NCBI GenBank assembly: GCA_022446885.1
Contig: JAKVBU010000017.1
Span: forward strand, 22,583 to 86,582
DNA length: 64,000 bases
From: Phycisphaerales bacterium
GTDB taxonomy: Bacteria; Planctomycetota; Phycisphaerae; Phycisphaerales; SM1A02
Direction: 5' to 3'
Shown here: in pieces, positions 24,876 to 33,596 of the stretch
How positions within the stretch are numbered: the stretch's first letter is position 1
Layout: each line of letters begins with the position of its first letter
The notes under the pieces: model-generated
Databases searched by the model: none
What the model saw: only the letters and a program-made list of their open reading frames with translations
What the model was told of the DNA's origin: nothing
Program-made: the position numbers and the translations under genes

Positions 24876-25835
24876 ATGACCTACCAAGCCCCCATTTTGA
24901 TGCCATCACACCTGAGAAGCCTGCATCCGCGAGGCCTCCACCGAGGCTTCAGTCTGGTGGAATTGTTGGTGGTCATCGCCATGGTCGGTGTACTCACCGC
25001 GATCGTCGTGCCAGCAGCCACCAGCCTGCAGGGCACCGCCCAAATGGCTGATGAGTTGTCAATCGCCCGACGCACAACGCAGGCGTGGCGAAATTGGAGC
25101 ATGGATCATGCAGGTCGGCTGCTTCCCGGGCAGGTAGAACTGTCCGAAGATCTACCTCCGAGCGAGGCGCCCGTTCAGATCAATGGCGTGAACATCCCAG
25201 AGATCGCGCGGCGGCGATGGCTGTGGCGATTGCACAGTTACTTCGATGATCCGGTGCAAACGCTCTGGGGCGGTTCGCAGCGCTCATGGCGTGAGCAGGT
25301 GATGGAGGGCAGCGGCGATCCAACAACCAAACTCTACGTGGCAACCTTGCACCCAACGCTGGGCCTGAATGCAGAGTGGATCGGTGGACGCCAGAGCGGT
25401 GACTCTGACACTTGGAGTCTGACTCAGTACGGGCAGTCAGTAGATCCCCTGACGCCCCCTGTCTTCGCCGACGCCCTCTCACAACTGCGCCGCCCCGCCG
25501 ATCTGGTGCTGTTTGCTTCTGCGAGAGGTCAGGCAGACGCATCAGGTGGGCAGACAATTGAAGGTTGGTGGCGGGTAGAACCGCCCTATCGCCCAGGTGT
25601 CGAGAGTGGGCAGGTCAGTTGGGCCACAACCGAAGCGGGCGGGTTCATTGTGCCCGGCCCCGAAGATGCACCGGCAGACTCGGGCTTCGTCTCGGCCCGA
25701 CATGATGGACGTACCGTCATCGCAAGACCAGATGGAAGCGTGAAGGCTGAGTCGTTTGATCGACTCGGTGACATGCGTCGGTGGGCCCCAGATGCCACAA
25801 CGAGCGAGTGGTCACCCACCCTGCCAGGCTTCTAA
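24876..25835 (+). CDS. Prepilin-type N-terminal methylation protein (pseudopilin-like)
   Basis: Predicted 319-residue inner-membrane/pilus-like protein. After a basic leader, GFSLVELLVVIAMVGVLTAI is the type IV prepilin peptidase site and hydrophobic stalk, with glutamate at +5. The large soluble head contains tryptophan-rich segments and repeated DGRTVIARPDGSV, with no cysteine pair typical of pilin D-loops. Such long pseudopilin-like proteins are abundant in Phycisphaerae and are often annotated as DUF1559-like or type II secretion proteins. The start is uncertain: 24876 and 24900 both give a plausible leader. Confidence 0.8.
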   Translation: MTYQAPILMPSHLRSLHPRGLHRGFSLVELLVVIAMVGVLTAIVVPAATSLQGTAQMADELSIARRTTQAWRNWSMDHAGRLLPGQVELSEDLPPSEAPVQINGVNIPEIARRRWLWRLHSYFDDPVQTLWGGSQRSWREQVMEGSGDPTTKLYVATLHPTLGLNAEWIGGRQSGDSDTWSLTQYGQSVDPLTPPVFADALSQLRRPADLVLFASARGQADASGGQTIEGWWRVEPPYRPGVESGQVSWATTEAGGFIVPGPEDAPADSGFVSARHDGRTVIARPDGSVKAESFDRLGDMRRWAPDATTSEWSPTLPGF

Positions 25836-25841
25836 GCAGCC

Positions 25842-26291
25842 TCAGCGCACGATCACTTGAACGATCCATCGTTCAACGGCCGAGGCGATACCCGCACCCG
25901 GGCGGACCAGAGCCAGATCGATGACCGACTCACCCGGACCTACTGCGGCAAATCGCAGTTGTTGCGTACCCACCAGTGAGCCGTCAGCCTGCTGCTGGCT
26001 CGACTCGACGAACCGCTGCCCGTCGGGCATGACCACGGTCTGATCCATGGGCGCAGCCAATTGCCAGGTGTGACCGCGCGATGGGTTCTCTGGCAACTCG
26101 ACCACCAACACCTGCCCGACATCCAGCGAGACGTGCGACCCGTTGGAGGTGGCGGTCACCGCAACCGAGTTGGCAGGCAGATCCGGCCGGCCTGGCGCTG
26201 AGGAGGTGGGCCGCTGACTGGCTGAGGAGGCGCACCCGCCCAGAATCAGTGCTGTGGCCAAAGCAATGGACGTCGTGGACTCTCGAATCAT
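25842..26291 (-). CDS. Chagasin-type (I42) cysteine protease inhibitor lipoprotein
   Basis: Predicted 149-residue lipoprotein with lipobox LGGC at residues 17-20. The domain shows VGQVLVVELPENPSRGHTW, matching the chagasin N-P-T-T-G-Y-x-W inhibitory loop, followed by a glycine-rich FAAVGPGESVIDLAL and RWIVQVIV strand. These proteins inhibit papain-like cysteine peptidases. A surface-anchored inhibitor would protect against external proteases. TAGGCT followed by six bases precedes the ATG. It ends six bases from the convergent pseudopilin gene. Confidence 0.8.
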   Translation of the reverse strand: MIRESTTSIALATALILGGCASSASQRPTSSAPGRPDLPANSVAVTATSNGSHVSLDVGQVLVVELPENPSRGHTWQLAAPMDQTVVMPDGQRFVESSQQQADGSLVGTQQLRFAAVGPGESVIDLALVRPGAGIASAVERWIVQVIVR

Positions 26292-26297
26292 GGCCCC

Positions 26298-26321
26298 AGC
26301 CTAGCCGCGGGGGCGCATACT
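26298..26321. promoter_or_regulatory. Back-to-back leaderless promoters of divergent genes
   Basis: Only 36 bases separate the two start codons (26291 minus, 26328 plus). TAGGCT on the minus strand (26303-26298) and CATACT on the plus strand (26316-26321) each end six bases before their start codon, so their upstream regions must overlap. Confidence 0.5.
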
Positions 26322-26327
26322 GTGTGC

Positions 26328-26588
26328 ATGGCCCTCGCTCGCCTGCTCAGATCAATACGGGAAGCCCTCCCCCTGCTCCTCATGTGGGCATGCTTGTTGG
26401 AGGGCCTGATCGCCATGGCGGCGATGTTCATCTTCCCGCCACTGGCGCTGGGCATGGTCTTCGTTGGCCTGCTGACACTGGCGATGACGCCGCTTGCCCG
26501 CCGCAGTTTGTATCTGGCTGAACGCAGCGTGTATTGGCTGCTGGCCCATGATCCCGCTGACGAGGCCGCCGACACCACACCACCGTAG
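26328..26588 (+). CDS. Small two-span membrane protein
   Basis: Predicted 86-residue protein with two hydrophobic segments (about 12-32 and 36-54: LLLMWACLLEGLIAMAAMFI and LALGMVFVGLLTLAMT), a basic turn and an acidic C-terminus. The ATG at 26328 sits six bases after CATACT. No family recognised. It lies 27 bases upstream of the metallopeptidase gene in the same direction. Confidence 0.6.
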   Translation: MALARLLRSIREALPLLLMWACLLEGLIAMAAMFIFPPLALGMVFVGLLTLAMTPLARRSLYLAERSVYWLLAHDPADEAADTTPP

Positions 26589-26615
26589 AATGCCCCCCCT
26601 GCAAGGAGCTTCAGG

Positions 26616-28613
26616 ATGACGGCCAGCCCCATCACGGCGGACACGACAAGCACAACCCTCGATCTGGATGCCGCTCTGGCAGCCATCGAAACGACGCATG
26701 GCAGCGATGGGCTCGATCGCGCCCGAGCAGGGGTTGCTCGTGTGGCGCAGATGTGGACCGTGGATGACGGTGACCAAGCGGCCTTTGCCGAGTTCTGCAG
26801 CGACTACTTCATCGCCGATGAAGCCGGTCTGGCCACGCTCGTGGATCGACTCGAAGTCGCTCTGGAGCAGGTTGGTGGGCACTTGTATGAGATGCGCCGC
26901 ACACTACGTCGCTGGAGTGATCTTCGAGGCGAACCCTTCGGCAAGGTCGATGATCTGCTGGCAACCTTCGATCCGGCACCCGATCTATCCGACCAGTACT
27001 GGCGACAGAAGATCGCATTTGTCGCCCGTCTGAACCTCGACCGCCCGGACCTGGAGACCATGATTGCCGAGGGTGAGGGGTGGACCAGCGACGACTGGGC
27101 CGCAGTGCGAGTGAGCCGAGCATTCGGGCCTCGCGTGCCCGCCGAAGTCTCGGATCTCGTCCGCAACCTGAGCTTCAAGTCAGGCAAGTTCGTCAGCGAA
27201 TTCCACGTACCGGTGGGCAATCTCGTGGACGCCACCGGCGAGCGTTGGTTCGAAGCCGACCGGGCACTCATCGCGCACTGGCTGATTCGGGAGGAGATTC
27301 GGGCGGCATACGCGGTCGATGGCGGCGTCACTCGACAACGAGCCCTCATGTGGGTCATGCGCCGACACATCGACGGCACTATTCCCCGGTCAATCATGGA
27401 TCGAACCGCCGAGGGCGACTGGGATGCGCAGGCCAACACCATTGCGGGTGAGGCGTGCACAGATGTGATCGGGCCGGTTCGCTATGAACACTGGTGTGAC
27501 AACATCACCGCAGCCAGAGCGCTTGATGAACATCACGATGAACACCCCACGGCGATGCGGCGGAAGTTCGACCGCGAGCGTGAGATCCCCGAAGAAGAGG
27601 TGGTGCGGCAACTCGAATTGCTGCTTGAAGCCCCCGCTCGCGCTGGAATCGCCCAGCTGATGCGCCAGCGATTGGGGCGAGACCTCGAGCCGCAAGACAT
27701 CTACTTCGACGAACTGGCCGAGCCCACCGACGCCTCGATGTTGGACGCCGCAGTGAAGGAACGCTTCGGCGATCACCGAGGCCTTGAACTGGCACTGCCG
27801 CAGGTGCTGGAGCAACTTGGCTGGTCTCGAGGTGACGCTGAGTTCCTCGGACGACGCGTACGCGTGGAGATCGCCCGTGGTGCAGGGCATGCGATGCGAC
27901 CGGCGCTCCCCGAGTACGGCGCATGGCTTCGCACCAACAGCCTCGATCATGAGCTTGGCTGGGACGGGTTCGACACGGCCATGCACGAACTGGGCCACAA
28001 CCTCGAGCAGCTCTGTTCGACGCACTTTGTTCCCAGACCGGCCCTGCGAGGCGTACCCAATACAGCCTGCACCGAGGCATTCGCCTTCCTGTATCAGGGT
28101 CTGGCAGGCACCGTGCTGCAACTGCCCGAAGGCGACGAGGAAGTCGCGGCCGACATGGCCTGCTGCGAGCGACTGCTCGAAGCCGCTCAGATCGCCGGGC
28201 CCGCCCTTCTGGAGATCCACGTCTGGCGGTGGATCTACGACAACCCGGATGCCGATGCCGATGCCATTCGGGACACCGTTCTTCGTGTAGCCGACGAACT
28301 CTGGACTCGGTACTACGCCGAGCATTTTGGCCCCGACCCATACGCCATCCTCGGCGCGTATCAACACATGGTTGGCTACCCGCTCTATCTGGCAGACTAC
28401 GCACTGGGCCACATCATCAGCCACCAAATCATTCAGCACATGGTCGGCAAGGACCTCGCCTCCGAGACACGGCGTATCTGCAGCATCGGCTCTCTCACGC
28501 CCGACGCATGGATGCGCATTGCCGTCGGACGCGGCATCGATGCCGGGGTGCTGGCCTCAGACGCTGCCGCTGCTGTAGACCGACTGACTCGCACGGGCAT
28601 GGGCGGCGCATGA
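26616..28613 (+). CDS. Zinc metallopeptidase of the M2/M3-like gluzincin group
   Basis: Cytoplasmic-looking protein of 665 residues, mostly helical. HELGH at residues 457-461 provides two zinc histidines and the catalytic glutamate, and NTACTEAFAFLYQ about 30 residues later gives the third ligand glutamate near 487, as in M2 and M3 peptidases. There is no signal peptide. Length is close to oligopeptidases (about 680). A role in peptide turnover is likely. AAGGAGCTTCAGG precedes the ATG. The stop overlaps serA (ATGA). Confidence 0.8.
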   Translation: MTASPITADTTSTTLDLDAALAAIETTHGSDGLDRARAGVARVAQMWTVDDGDQAAFAEFCSDYFIADEAGLATLVDRLEVALEQVGGHLYEMRRTLRRWSDLRGEPFGKVDDLLATFDPAPDLSDQYWRQKIAFVARLNLDRPDLETMIAEGEGWTSDDWAAVRVSRAFGPRVPAEVSDLVRNLSFKSGKFVSEFHVPVGNLVDATGERWFEADRALIAHWLIREEIRAAYAVDGGVTRQRALMWVMRRHIDGTIPRSIMDRTAEGDWDAQANTIAGEACTDVIGPVRYEHWCDNITAARALDEHHDEHPTAMRRKFDREREIPEEEVVRQLELLLEAPARAGIAQLMRQRLGRDLEPQDIYFDELAEPTDASMLDAAVKERFGDHRGLELALPQVLEQLGWSRGDAEFLGRRVRVEIARGAGHAMRPALPEYGAWLRTNSLDHELGWDGFDTAMHELGHNLEQLCSTHFVPRPALRGVPNTACTEAFAFLYQGLAGTVLQLPEGDEEVAADMACCERLLEAAQIAGPALLEIHVWRWIYDNPDADADAIRDTVLRVADELWTRYYAEHFGPDPYAILGAYQHMVGYPLYLADYALGHIISHQIIQHMVGKDLASETRRICSIGSLTPDAWMRIAVGRGIDAGVLASDAAAAVDRLTRTGMGGA

Positions 28614-29815
28614 GCGACACCGTCTTGTTGCTGGAGTCTGTCCACGAGGGCGCTGATGAGGTGCTCGCCACCGGCGACCTGATGGTCAAACGCATCAGCG
28701 GCGCCATGGATGAGGCCGCCCTGATCGCCGCACTGGATGGCGTGGCAGTGCTGGGCATTCGGTCAAAGACGCACATCACCGACACAGTTCTTGAAGCGGC
28801 CACATCACTCCAGGCAATTGGCTGCTTCTGCATCGGCACCAATCAGGTGGACCTCGACGCAGCAGCCCGCCGCGGCATCGCGGTCTTCAACTCGCCTTTC
28901 TCAAACACACGAAGCGTGGCCGAACTCACGCTCGCCGAGATCATCGGCCTGCACCGCCGGATGTGCGATCGATCACGCGAACTACACGAGGGCACTTGGC
29001 GCAAGTCGGCTCGAGGCGCCCACGAGGTGCGCGGCCGCACGCTGGGCATCGTGGGCTATGGGCACATCGGCAGCCAGATTTCAGTGCTGGCAGAGTCTCT
29101 GGGCATGCAGGTGATCTACCACGACATCGAGCCCAAGATGCCGCTGGGCAATGCGAGAGCTGTTGATTCACTCGATCAAGTGCTTCAGTCTTCCGATGTG
29201 GTCACGCTTCACGTTCCAGCGACCCCCGCGACAGCCAACCTGATCGGGCAGCGCGAACTCGCACTGATGCAACCGCACGCCATGCTCATCAATAATGCAC
29301 GTGGCAGTGTTGTTGACCTCGATGCACTGGCCCAGGCACTGCAAGAGGGCCGACTCGGGGGCGCCGCGATCGATGTCTACCCAAGTGAGCCCTCCGCTGG
29401 CGAGGCCAGCTTTGAGTGCCCTCTTGCAGGCCTTCCAAACGTCATTCTTACGCCGCATGTGGGCGGTTCCACGATCGAGGCGCAAGCCATCATCGCTCGG
29501 GAGGTCGCCGCAAAGATCGTCCGATTCCGCACCAGAGGTACGACGATGTCAGCCGTCAACGTGCCCAGTGTGGATCTACCCAGCCGCAATCCCGACCACC
29601 TGCGTGTGCTGCACTTTCACCGCAACGTGCCCGGTGTGCTCAGCGCACTGCATAGGGTGATCGCAGACACCGGCGCAAACATTCACGCCGAGTACCTGCA
29701 GAGCCTCGGTGACATCTCCTACGTCATTCTTGACATCGACCGAGTGGACACAGCATCGCTCACGCGTGCGATTGAAGGATTGGACGAGACCATCCGCCTG
29801 CAACTGCTGTCCTGA
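28610..29815 (+). CDS. serA: D-3-phosphoglycerate dehydrogenase
   Basis: Cytoplasmic NAD-dependent enzyme of 401 residues that oxidises 3-phosphoglycerate in the first step of serine synthesis. Domains in order: substrate domain, NAD-binding Rossmann insert with GIVGYGHIGSQ, catalytic arginine in NNARGSVVD, histidine in LTPHVGGST, and a C-terminal ACT domain (LHFHRNVPGVLSALHRVI) that usually senses serine. The length fits the E. coli-type enzyme. The ATG overlaps the peptidase stop. The neighbouring convergent gcvP links it to one-carbon and glycine metabolism. Confidence 0.92.
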   Translation: MSDTVLLLESVHEGADEVLATGDLMVKRISGAMDEAALIAALDGVAVLGIRSKTHITDTVLEAATSLQAIGCFCIGTNQVDLDAAARRGIAVFNSPFSNTRSVAELTLAEIIGLHRRMCDRSRELHEGTWRKSARGAHEVRGRTLGIVGYGHIGSQISVLAESLGMQVIYHDIEPKMPLGNARAVDSLDQVLQSSDVVTLHVPATPATANLIGQRELALMQPHAMLINNARGSVVDLDALAQALQEGRLGGAAIDVYPSEPSAGEASFECPLAGLPNVILTPHVGGSTIEAQAIIAREVAAKIVRFRTRGTTMSAVNVPSVDLPSRNPDHLRVLHFHRNVPGVLSALHRVIADTGANIHAEYLQSLGDISYVILDIDRVDTASLTRAIEGLDETIRLQLLS

Positions 29816-29824
29816 GGGCGTGGC

Positions 29825-32734
29825 TCAGCTCTCTGACCAAGCCTCGGGCGGCGGGCAGGTGCACATCAGGTTGCGATCGCCGTGAGGGTTGTCGATCCGG
29901 GCCACCGGGGGCCAGAATTTTCGGGTGCGCAGCCACGGCGCCGGCCAAGCCGCCTGCGTACGTGAATAGGGGCGATCCCACTCGTCAGCAGTCACGACCC
30001 CCACCGGATGCGGGGCGTGCTTGAGCACGTTGTCGTCTCGATCGGCCCGGCCTTCCTCGATGTCGCGAATCTCCTCGCGAATCGCGATAAGCGCATCGCA
30101 GTATCGATCCATCTCAGCCTTGGTCTCACTCTCGGTGGGTTCGATCATGAGCGTGCCTGGCACTGGCCAGGACATGGTCGGGGCGTGGAAGCCGAAGTCC
30201 ATGAGACGCTTGGCCACATCGTCGGGCTTGACCCCGGCACTCTTGTCGAAGGCCCGCAGATCGAGAATGAACTCGTGCGCACAGAAGCCGTTCTCGTTGA
30301 GGAACACGATGTCGTAATGCCCCTCCAGTCGTCGCTTCATGTAGTTGGCCCCGAGAATCGCAACCTCGCTGGCCCGCTGCAGCCCGGGCGCACCCATCGC
30401 GGCGATGTACACCCATGGAATGACGAGAATGCTGGGGCTGCCCCACGGCGCTGCCGACACGGGCTCGATGGCCTGCGCCCCCGCACTTGTGGGCGTCACG
30501 ACCGGGTGGCTGGGCAGGAAGGGGGCCAGATGACTGGCAACAGCAATCGGACCCATGCCTGGGCCACCACCACCGTGCGGGATGCAGAACGTCTTGTGCA
30601 GATTCAAGTGGCAGACGTCCGCCCCCAGCTCGCCAGGTCGAGCCAGCCCGACCATGGCATTGAAGTTTGCCCCGTCCAGATACACCTGCCCGCCCGCCTC
30701 ATGAACGAGGTCACAGATCGTTCGGACCGAGTCCTCGAACACGCCATGCGTGCTGGGATAGGTGAGCATGAGCGCACCGATTCGCCCCTCATGTGCCTTG
30801 AGCTTGGCCCGCAGGTCATCCAGACAGATGTCTCCATCGTCGCATGCCACGGTCACCACACGGAAGCCAGCGGCAATGGCACTTGCCGGGTTCGTACCGT
30901 GTGCCGACACCGGAATCAGACAGACGTCGCGATCTTCTTCGCCGTTTGCAGCGTGCAGGGCACGGATGACCATGAGCCCGGCGTATTCCCCCTGCGAACC
31001 AGCATTGGGTTGCAGCGAGACCCTGTCGAACCCGGTCAGATCGGCAAGCCAGGACTCCAGATCCTCGAACAGCGCCCGATAGCCCGGTGCCTGATCGAGT
31101 GGCGCAAATGGGTGCATTTGGGAAAACCCAGGCCACGACACGCCAACCATCTCGCTGACGGCGTTGAGCTTCATCGTGCACGAGCCCAGAGGGATCATCG
31201 AATTCGCCAGTGAGAGGTCTCGCTCCTGCAGCGACGTGATGTACCGGAGCATCTCCGTTTCACTGCGATGCACACGGAACACCTCATGCGTGAGGTAGTC
31301 GCTGGTTCGCTCCAGTGAGGCTGAGAGTGACGCTGGCTCGATTGCAGCGAGCGTCTCATGCGTCGCCTCCACCCCGAGGACTTCCAGCAGCACCACGAGG
31401 TCGTCGTCGGTGGTTGTCTCATCGAGGGCGATGCCGACAGCGTCGGCGTCTTGGTGGCGACGAAGATTCCAACCGGCCGTGCGGGCCCGATCCATGATTG
31501 TGTCCACTTGGCCGGAACACTCGATCCGAAGCGTGTCGAACACCTCGCCAGGGGCGACATCAAGCCCCCCGGCGACAGCGGCTGCCCGCAGCCGCAGGGT
31601 GCGCTGATGTACACCTCGAGCAATCGCCCGTAACCCCTCGGGCCCGTGCCAACAGGCATACATGCCCGACATGATCGCCAGAAGCACCTGCGCCGTGCAG
31701 ATGTTGCTTGTCGCCCGATCGCGCTTGATGTGCTGCTCTCGGGTTTGGATTGCCATTCGCAGTGCCGGCGCACCTGTCGCATCCTTGGAGACACCGATGA
31801 TCCGCCCAGGAAGCCGCCGAACGTGCCGCTCCTCGGTTGCGATGAATGCAGCGTGCGGCCCGCCGTAGCCCATGGGTACACCGAATCGCTGCGCCGACCC
31901 GACGGCGATCTCAAAGCCCATCTCACCAGGAGGCGTCACAAGACACAGCGAAAGGAGATCAACGGAAGCGATCGGCACGGCGCCGGCGTCGCGGATCTCC
32001 TGTACACGAGCGGTCCAATCACGCAGGCGACCGTTGGTGCAGGGCGTTTGAACCAACACACCGAATACGTCTTCGAACCCCTCGTCCCACTCGGCCACAT
32101 CCACACACTTGAGTTCGACACCCAGCGGTGCACAACGACCTCGCAACACGGCGAGCGTCTGGGGGTGCACATGACGATCAACCATGAAGACGGATCTGGC
32201 CTGCCGAGTGATGCCCCGGGCCATTTGCATGGCTTCGGCAACAGCGGTCGCCTCGTCGAGCAGCGATGCGTTCGCAATTGGAAGCGCGGTGAGGTCGCTC
32301 ACCATGGTCTGGAAATTCAGAAGAGCCTCAAGCCGGCCCTGCGAGATCTCCGCCTGATATGGGGTGTACTGCGTGTACCAACAGGGGTTCTCAAGAATGT
32401 TCCGCTGGATGACCGGTGGCACGATAGTGTCGTGATAGCCCATGCCGATCGCGCTGCGCAGCACTGTGTTGGCACGAGCTCGTGATCGAAGCCTCGACAC
32501 GGCGACGTGCTCGGGATCACCGGGCCCCACATGCAGAGGCGACTTCGTACGGATTGACTCGGGCATGGCCGATGCAGTCAGTGCCGACAAGTCGGCACAT
32601 CCAACGGCATCGAGCATCGACGCGATGCCCTCAGGGGAAGGCCCCACATGTCGTCGGACGAATGGTGAGCACTCGGTAACACACATGGCGCTGCCCTCTT
32701 CAGTGATGGACTCGGGGTGCATGGTGGCCGTCAT
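29825..32734 (-). CDS. gcvP: Glycine dehydrogenase (decarboxylating), P-protein
   Basis: Cytoplasmic PLP enzyme of 969 residues, the full-length single-chain P-protein of the glycine cleavage system, which decarboxylates glycine and passes the aminomethyl group to GcvH. The PLP lysine sits in LNLHKTFCIPHGGGGPGMG near residue 714; the N-terminal half is the inactive PLP-fold repeat. GcvT, GcvH and Lpd are not in the window. I place the start at the ATG at 32734, nine bases after TACGAT, and not at an upstream in-frame codon that lies within the presumed promoter. Confidence 0.95.
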   Translation of the reverse strand: MTATMHPESITEEGSAMCVTECSPFVRRHVGPSPEGIASMLDAVGCADLSALTASAMPESIRTKSPLHVGPGDPEHVAVSRLRSRARANTVLRSAIGMGYHDTIVPPVIQRNILENPCWYTQYTPYQAEISQGRLEALLNFQTMVSDLTALPIANASLLDEATAVAEAMQMARGITRQARSVFMVDRHVHPQTLAVLRGRCAPLGVELKCVDVAEWDEGFEDVFGVLVQTPCTNGRLRDWTARVQEIRDAGAVPIASVDLLSLCLVTPPGEMGFEIAVGSAQRFGVPMGYGGPHAAFIATEERHVRRLPGRIIGVSKDATGAPALRMAIQTREQHIKRDRATSNICTAQVLLAIMSGMYACWHGPEGLRAIARGVHQRTLRLRAAAVAGGLDVAPGEVFDTLRIECSGQVDTIMDRARTAGWNLRRHQDADAVGIALDETTTDDDLVVLLEVLGVEATHETLAAIEPASLSASLERTSDYLTHEVFRVHRSETEMLRYITSLQERDLSLANSMIPLGSCTMKLNAVSEMVGVSWPGFSQMHPFAPLDQAPGYRALFEDLESWLADLTGFDRVSLQPNAGSQGEYAGLMVIRALHAANGEEDRDVCLIPVSAHGTNPASAIAAGFRVVTVACDDGDICLDDLRAKLKAHEGRIGALMLTYPSTHGVFEDSVRTICDLVHEAGGQVYLDGANFNAMVGLARPGELGADVCHLNLHKTFCIPHGGGGPGMGPIAVASHLAPFLPSHPVVTPTSAGAQAIEPVSAAPWGSPSILVIPWVYIAAMGAPGLQRASEVAILGANYMKRRLEGHYDIVFLNENGFCAHEFILDLRAFDKSAGVKPDDVAKRLMDFGFHAPTMSWPVPGTLMIEPTESETKAEMDRYCDALIAIREEIRDIEEGRADRDDNVLKHAPHPVGVVTADEWDRPYSRTQAAWPAPWLRTRKFWPPVARIDNPHGDRNLMCTCPPPEAWSES

Positions 32735-32743
32735 AAGCCCCGT

Positions 32744-32749
32744 ATCGTA
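32744..32749 (-). promoter_or_regulatory. -10-like TACGAT before gcvP
   Basis: TACGAT on the minus strand, nine bases upstream of the gcvP ATG at 32734, with no ribosome binding site in between. Confidence 0.45.
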
Positions 32750-32769
32750 CCCCTTCATCGGGCTGAAGA

Positions 32770-33519
32770 TCAGTCTCGAGACTGGATCTCGAGCACCTCG
32801 CCTTGAAGCAATGGCCGCAAGGGCGCCAGGGGCACATCGGCCCCGTCAGGCAGATGAATCAGCCTGATCCGCCCCTGCAAATCAAGGGGCAGGGTTGCCA
32901 GATCGGCGTATCGCGTGTGCTTGAACTGCTCCCCGCATTCGTGCACGACCACGTCGGCCTCAGCCAGCCAGTCGATCAACTCGGGTACGAATTCGGTGTC
33001 GCCCGACCAAGCCAGCGAACAGCCCTCGCGTTCGATTCGCAGCGCCATGCAGGGCAGCGAGTGCACGCCGCGTCGACACTGCACCGAGAGGCCCCCGACG
33101 TCGCGAATCTCACCGGGTTCGATCGGACAGGGTTCGAAATAGTCACTGAGCGTGGATGTCTCTCCAGCGGACTTGGTTGCACCGTCCATGGCGGGGCCGA
33201 GCTTCTCCCAGACCCGATCCAATACCTCTGGCAGCGCATGCAGGCGAGGCCTACGCGGCGGCTGCCTCAGATACCGGTTGGCGAAGCCGAGCGTCTCCAG
33301 ACCATCGCTGTGATCACCATGCAGATGCGTCAGAAGGATGTCGGCGACATCTGTGGCGTCGACTGCCCAACCTGAGACTTCAGCCGCCTGCCGATACATC
33401 GCCATCACCGCGCCAGGACAGTCGATGGCTACCAAGCCACGGTCTGAACGGATCAGGCCCGATGACCCGAAATATCGGGCCGTAAAGGCGTCCCCAATTC
33501 CGGTGATGAGAACCTCCAT
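32770..33519 (-). CDS. MBL-fold metallo-hydrolase (RNase Z-like)
   Basis: Cytoplasmic 249-residue metallo-beta-lactamase fold hydrolase. LLTHLHGDHSDG near residue 62 is the H-x-H-x-D-H zinc motif, SLPCMALRIE and WSGDTEF the central histidine/aspartate region, VVHECG and the final IHLPDG complete the site. The sequence is closest in style to ribonuclease Z-like or arylsulfatase-like MBL proteins. I take the ATG at 33519 since upstream in-frame sequence has no conserved character. It is unclear whether it shares a transcript with gcvP, 35 bases downstream. Confidence 0.85.
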   Translation of the reverse strand: MEVLITGIGDAFTARYFGSSGLIRSDRGLVAIDCPGAVMAMYRQAAEVSGWAVDATDVADILLTHLHGDHSDGLETLGFANRYLRQPPRRPRLHALPEVLDRVWEKLGPAMDGATKSAGETSTLSDYFEPCPIEPGEIRDVGGLSVQCRRGVHSLPCMALRIEREGCSLAWSGDTEFVPELIDWLAEADVVVHECGEQFKHTRYADLATLPLDLQGRIRLIHLPDGADVPLAPLRPLLQGEVLEIQSRD

Positions 33520-33596
33520 GCCCCCATGGTGGCATGGATTGGCTGCCCGTGCCATCTGGGGGCAGTACACTTGCCGATCATGAGGGAATCTCGCTG

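Noticed and set aside
28229..28609. N-terminal extension of the serA reading frame
   Set aside because: It is a shadow of the metallopeptidase gene. SerA homology starts at the ATG at 28610.
29825..32734. Glycine riboswitch upstream of gcvP
   Set aside because: The likely promoter lies nine bases before the start codon, leaving no leader to hold a riboswitch.
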